The notes below the pieces were generated by a model, which was given only the letters and a program-made list of their open reading frames with translations, searched no databases and was not told the DNA's origin. 64,000 nt of DNA, from the NCBI RefSeq assembly GCF_000182925.2, contig NC_026505.1, positions 930,001-994,000 of the forward strand, in the 5' to 3' direction. Positions 59,232 through 64,000 of the stretch are shown piece by piece. Within the stretch, counting starts at the first letter, position 1; each line of letters begins with the position of its first letter. The DNA is from Neurospora crassa OR74A (taxonomy: Eukaryota > Ascomycota > Sordariomycetes > Sordariales > Sordariaceae). The translations under genes were made by a program, and so were the position numbers.

Positions 59232-60489
59232 GAGATAATAAGGGGAAGATAGTGTACCTTTAGTTTGGTAAGTATACGTACTAATTAAATAGAGTACTTC
59301 GTATAGGTTTAGGGCTAGGGCGTTAACGAACGCCTAGGCTAAAGTAACGCTATATCCTAAGTAAGTAAGGGAGCGGATATTATTAAAGGATAGGAAAGGA
59401 GTAGTTAATTAAAAGTTAGTAATAGGTATAAAGTAAGAGGAGGGAAAGGATAAAGCGAAAAGAAAGAAAATAGAAAGGAGAAGTAAATATATTAATTAGG
59501 TTTATAAGGGAAATAGGGATTAATATATAAATATATAGTAGAAATATATATATTTATAGTAAGGGCTAGTTTAGGCGAGGGGGTAGCCGAAGTAACTATA
59601 GAGTTAAGGGAGGAAGTAATAAATATAATTATAAAAGTGAGAATAGGAAGAAGAAGAGAGGATAGGCGAAGAAGGTAGGCGGAAGGGGTATTATACAAAT
59701 AAGGGAAGAAGTCCTTATACAAGTATAAATTAAGGTAAGCAAATATAATTCTAAGCAGGCGAATATAAATTAATATAGGGTAAAAAGAGCGTTAGGCAAT
59801 TATATAAGTAGTAGGAGGGGGTAAATAGAAGGATAAAACGAAGGTAATAATTAAAAAGGGAAGGATAGGACGAATAGGTAGTAATAGCGGCTATAAAAAA
59901 GTAAAAAAGAAAAGCGGAAAATAGGAAGGTATATAATTCGGATTATAGTAAGGAGAGCGGGGGTAGCGGTTAAGAATTATACCGTTAGAACGAAAAAAGT
60001 AATACGAAGAACAAAGCGAGGGTAACGGGAAGGCAATTAGGAAGGAATAATATAAATAAGGGAAGTTTATAGAAGAAATAATATATAGAGTTATAGGAGG
60101 CGAAGGAAGGAAACGAAAGTCCCGAGGACGGAACCTATAAAGAGGGGGATTATATTTAAAATTTATAGTAGGGATTATATTCGAAATTCGTAATAAGTCG
60201 CAATAAGCGCGAATAATAGAGAAGGGCTTGCAAAAGGAGCCTCGGGATTCAATTATATAGGTATTATACAATAGGTATAGATAACGGAAGGTACCCTACG
60301 AAAGTATTAAACTGTACTATAAATATAAATAACGGAGAATATTTAGTAAAAGGAACTATAGGGCGTAATTATATTAGCATCCCAAAGTATTTATTAATAC
60401 TTTTAAATTTAATTTAATACTCCTTATTAAATAAAACAATACTTACCACCTTATACGCCTACAAGACAATAATCTTAGTAACGGTCGGG

Positions 60490-61010
60490 AACCCGACTAA
60501 TTTTTTAAATCTAATACTAATTTTGTATCCGTATTAGAATTTATAAAAATAAACATTACAATACCAATATTCTAATAGACGGAACGCTAACGCTTTAAAT
60601 CTAATACCGGTTTCGTATCCGCATTAAAATTTATAAGAATAAATATTACAATACCAATATCCTAGTAGGCGGCTTCGTATCTATATTTAGAGCTTATAAG
60701 AATAGATATTACAATACTAATATTCTAGCGGGCGGTTCACTATATTTAAAACTTATAAGAATAGATATTATACTACTAATATTCTAGCGGGCGGCTTCGT
60801 ATCTATATTTAGAACTCATAAGAATGGACATTACAATACCGATATTCTAGCGGGCGGCTTCGTATCTATATTTAGAGCTTAGGAGAAGGGATATTATAAT
60901 ACCGATATTCTAGCGGGCAACTTCGTATTTATATTTAAAGTTTATAAGAATAGATATTATAATACTAATATTCTGGCGGGCGGCTCGCTGGTGGCGAAGC
61001 GGCTATAATA
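60490..61010. repeat. Tandem repeat array in chromovirus D
   Basis: Reverse-complement counterpart of 47365-47960; units carry ATTCTAGCGGGCGGCTTCGT followed by a GTATC/TTTAGAGCTTATAAGAATAG-like stretch. About eight units, more mutated than in C. Confidence 0.9.
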
Positions 61011-61204
61011 TCCGGGATACAACGTCGGCGGCTATTACAAACAATAGCTCGCTTAAACCAAGGGGCGAAGATATCGCACCTTCGCTAGTAATATAGCCCA
61101 ATAACGCTACAATAGTATAATACTTACGCCTTCCGCTACTTAACCGGGATTTATTATAAATTGCGAAGGTTCTAAGGACGGAACCTATAAGGGGGGGGGG
61201 GTTA

Positions 61205-61544
61205 TATTAAGAAGCTAAGAATTTGTATATAGAAGTACCTTAGCGGTTACTACTCCCCTTCGTTAACCGACGTATAGGATTATTAACGATAACGCCTATA
61301 TTAAGTCGGGTTCGTAGGAAGGATAATCTAGCACCGCGCCGAAGCGCTAGACTAGTATAAGGCTCTATAATATTTATTAATAGATAAATAGAGTTTATAT
61401 AGGTATAAAAGAGGCTTAACGGAATATAATTCATTATAGTCGGTAACTATCAATATATCTTTAGATTAACCCTTAATTTACTGTCCCCTACGTATAGCCA
61501 CGACCGTAGTCACCTCAGCCTACCTTTCGCCTACGTTCCTGACA
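61205..61544 (+). repeat. 3' LTR of chromovirus D
   Basis: 340 bp, TATTAAGAAGCTAAGA to CGTTCCTGACA. The GC-poor first half differs from the 5' LTR mainly by C/T and G/A. The (GA)n of Helitron copy 2 follows directly. Confidence 0.93.
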
Positions 61545-61945
61545 GAGAGAGAGAGAGGGAGGGGGGGATTGAGAGTTATAAAGACTTTAATAATATACAA
61601 CGGCTACTAATATAGAAGGTACGCTTAAATATATTTATTATTATATTTATTTACTATAGTAATAATTACTTTTACTAATCTATCCTCCTCTCAATTGCGG
61701 CGGTTTATTAGATGTATTCTTACGAGGTCTTCTGCAGGGCCTTCCTAAGCTAGCTCTTAATCTAGCTGTTGACCTAGTTCTTCTAGAAGGAGCTATACTG
61801 CTAGTTCTATTGCCCGGTAGTTTACTACGACGTCTACCGCTAGAAGTAGGTATAGGTGAAAGAATATTAGTACCGCGAGCTCTTAATAATAATCTACTAT
61901 AAGATTTACTAAGGTCTACCCCTTACTTTTTTACTCTGGGGTAAA
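61545..61945 (-). mobile_element. Helitron copy 2, end of the helicase gene
   Basis: Continues Helitron copy 2 beyond chromovirus D. After the (GA)n tract, it matches copy 1 at 8390-8800: minus-strand C-terminal tail rich in Arg/Ser/Pro, ending P-P-Q-L-R-G-G and stop (copy 1: P-P-Q-L-K-G-G). It contains L-G-R-P-C-R-R-P-R-K where copy 1 has R-G-R-P-R-R-R-P-R-K, and lacks the Asn run. The match ends near 61925, where LINE copy 4's tail begins. The tails have diverged beyond RIP, so these are two related Helitrons, not one duplicated copy. Confidence 0.8.
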
Positions 61946-64000
61946 TAAAGGTCTTATTCCCTATGCTATAACTATAGCGCCTTATTGGCTTAGGGTCCTT
62001 CTCCAGTTCTCTAGAGGGGAAAACTGTACGGCGTTAAGCGCCGCCGGATGAAAACCCCTAGCTTTATTTCGGCTATAGTTCTCTACGCCGCTCCTACTTT
62101 ACTTATAATTATAACGGTTTTCACCTACCGCTATAGCGAATTAATTTCGTCTTTTCTACCGCTATATTATCCTAATACTAGAATATTAAGGATAATAGGA
62201 ATAGGATTAAGTCCAACGTACTACTTCCTTCGCTACTTCTCTATTTTACTTCCTACTATATTTTCCTTTGCCTTCCCCCCGCTTCCTTATCCTATTTTCC
62301 TATTTATTATTCTACTCCTCCGCCTCTTTATTCCGTTTATGAATACTTCCGCCCTATTATTTACTTTTTTATTCCATAGGTCTACTTTTTATTATTATAG
62401 TATAAGGACCCCTTCCTTTCGTTTATATAATCCCCCTTATAATGCCCCTTCTTAATCCTCTTCCCCCTTTTTCCCTATTATAACTTCTAATAAAATAGCT
62501 TCCTCCGGCTATTATTGCCCTAGCCCGATTAATTTAACTTTTAATATACAAGATCCTTCCCCTAATACATCCTTAGGCCCTACGTTCCTTATAATTTTAC
62601 TTTTAGAGCTTACATTCCTTACTTATAATTTCTATAACTTCCTTAGTAATTATTTTTTTTGAAATTAATATAACTTCCTTCTTCTTCCTGCTCGACCTTT
62701 ATATTAATTTAATTAGTATTATTTATAAAATTCTTTACCTTTACTATACTTTAAATTTCACTTCTATTTTATATTTTAATAATAAGTTTAATTCCTTTAA
62801 TACTTTTTATAAGGTTATTATTAAGAAGATTTGCCTTATTTTAGTAATTAGTAAGTCCTTTATTTTCTATATTCTCTTTCCTTTATTATTATTTAACTTC
62901 TATCCTAGTTAGTAGTACTTAAAATGCTATTTACGCCTACACCTATAAGATATATATACTGGATATCCCTATTAGTTTCTATAATACTTATAATACTATT
63001 TAGGCGATAGCCGTTATTATAGTATTAGGCGGTTAAAATGAGTTCGGTCGTAATTTAGATATTTTTATTTATATTACTAATAATTTGATTAATTATATAT
63101 ATATATATTTAGTATAGGATAATTTACTTATTAATTACGAATATTTTCCCTACGTTATTAATTATTATATTACCGACTTCCAATAAAAGGGTTATTATAA
63201 ATTAATTATAAGGGATGTTTATTATAGTTATGTTCCTTCCCTTCTTAGTAGTAGCGCTATAAATCCAGTTGAAATTATATCCGGTTCTAATAGTAATATT
63301 ATTATTCTTATACGTATTATATCCGGCGGTAGTAATTTTACTACTCTTATTCGTATAGTCTCCGGTTTTAATAGTAATAATTCTATTCTTAATAGTTCTA
63401 TAATTATTAATATTCCCGGCTACCCCCTTATAAATAAGGATTAAGTTTAATAGTATTGTAAAGTTATTGCGAATTAGGTTTATATAATAGAACTATTCGA
63501 ATAATTTTTATAATATAATTAAATGTTCGTTAAATAGTATTTTTCGGTTCTTACTATAATTACAGCTTAAATAGTTCTTATAATTAGTATAATTATCTTT
63601 TCCCCGTTCCCGTTCTCTTATTTTAATATTATTAATATTCTATATTCTTCTTAGGAGTACTTTGTAATTTCTTTATACTACTCCTCCTCTAATTTAATTA
63701 TTAAATAGTATTCTTTCAACTTCCTTAACTTTAACGCTTATTATAGGATTCTTTCAACTTTAGCTCTATTGTCTAAGAACTCCTAGAATTCCTCTTTTAT
63801 TAGTAATTAAGCTTCCGGATTATTTTAGAAGATAGTATTTATATTAAGGTAATTTAAAATAATATAGGCGAAGGTCTCCTTTTCGAATTTATAGGTATAG
63901 ATAGGGGTTAGGACGTTTAATACTTTCTTTTAATAGAGGAAGGTTTAAAGGTTAATAATTTCCGTTTTAGTTTGGATAAAGAGGGAATTCTTTATTTTAA
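61946..64000 (-). mobile_element. Tad1-like LINE copy 4, 3' part, runs off the window
   Basis: Minus-strand LINE: 3' tail at about 61946, conserved block at 61990-62050, the long 3' region to about 63640, then the end of ORF2 to 64000 (homologous to 42530-42870 of copy 3). It has no insertion at about 63215, giving the empty site for the GC-rich insert in copy 2. A 135-codon frame on the plus strand (62048-62455) is antisense to the element. It abuts Helitron copy 2; the other junction is outside the window. Confidence 0.88.

Larger units (their letters stand above)
58430..61204 (+). other. Accessory 3' region of chromovirus D
   Basis: The same arrangement as C's 50000-47147. A tRNA-like block lies on the minus strand (58545-58630). 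A short sense frame follows at about 58740-59180, with F-R-I-A-L-T-I-E-V-L-N-S-E-Y and R-N-P-K-R-Y-Y-R-P-I; C has a similar sequence, so it was probably coding once. The A-run is at 59185-59231, then purine-rich DNA with no readable domain (59240-60480). The repeat array (60490-61010) and a G-run polypurine tract (about 61191-61201) come last, directly before the 3' LTR. Confidence 0.78.
35719..61544 (+). mobile_element. Chromovirus D (Ty3/Gypsy with chromodomain), nested host
   Basis: LTRs of 340 bp at 35719-36058 and 61205-61544. Gag is at about 36140-37636, pol at 44591-46806 and 56302-58080, and a long 3' region at 58100-61204. Two insertions account for the remaining length: LINE copy 3 (37637-44573) and chromovirus C (46807-56296). 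Removing both gives an element of about 9.4 kb, close to C's 9490 bp. D sits in the (GA)n of Helitron copy 2. The flanks GAGTG and GAGAG are an imperfect TSD. RIP-type stops occur throughout. Confidence 0.93.

Overview
This window is a transposon graveyard from a filamentous ascomycete (Pezizomycotina-like). No intact host gene, rRNA, functional tRNA or CRISPR array is visible. Nearly all of it is AT-rich sequence that looks mutated by repeat-induced point mutation (RIP). CpA/TpG is depleted and TpA enriched. In-frame stops are mostly TAA/TAG where the protein families have Gln or Trp. Cys and His in zinc knuckles have become Tyr, and the catalytic Asp-Asp of every reverse transcriptase has become Asn-Asn. 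The combination of RIP, a Tad1-like LINE, chromodomain Gypsy elements, a RepHel Helitron and a MULE suggests the Ascomycota; the species cannot be named.

The layout resolves into nested insertions, several proven because removing the insert plus one target-site duplication (TSD) restores a reading frame. The oldest layer is a Gypsy fragment F (29174-30382). It was hit by Gypsy G, of which the window holds 5' LTR, gag, protease, RT and RNase H, all on the minus strand and scattered over 716-29168. It was also hit by a Copia element (30383-34682). G was invaded by LINE copy 1 (1-715), LINE copy 2 (1668-4920, itself carrying a GC-rich insert at about 2856-3640), a MULE-derived MITE (6005-6527), Helitron copy 1 (7322 to about 18235) and Gypsy-2 (20836-29083, inserted in G's LTR). 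The Copia was invaded by a longer MULE (30987-34110) and by Helitron copy 2 (34683-35718 plus 61545-61945).

Helitron copy 2 was split by chromovirus D (35719-61544, plus strand). D in turn carries an essentially full-length Tad1-like LINE (copy 3, 37637-44573) and a second chromovirus of its own family, C (46807-56296, minus strand). The chain F > Copia > Helitron-2 > D > C is five levels deep. LINE copy 4 (61946 to the window end, minus strand) interrupts the remaining end of Helitron copy 2.

The most unusual content is inside the elements. The chromovirus has about 2.8-3.3 kb between chromodomain and 3' LTR, holding an alternating 63/59-bp tandem repeat, a long internal poly(A), a tRNA-like block and a short conserved unknown reading frame. 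The Helitron helicase ends in a basic, AT-hook-like tail. The LINE has a long 3' region with an antisense frame kept open in several copies. A few small GC-rich pieces escaped RIP.
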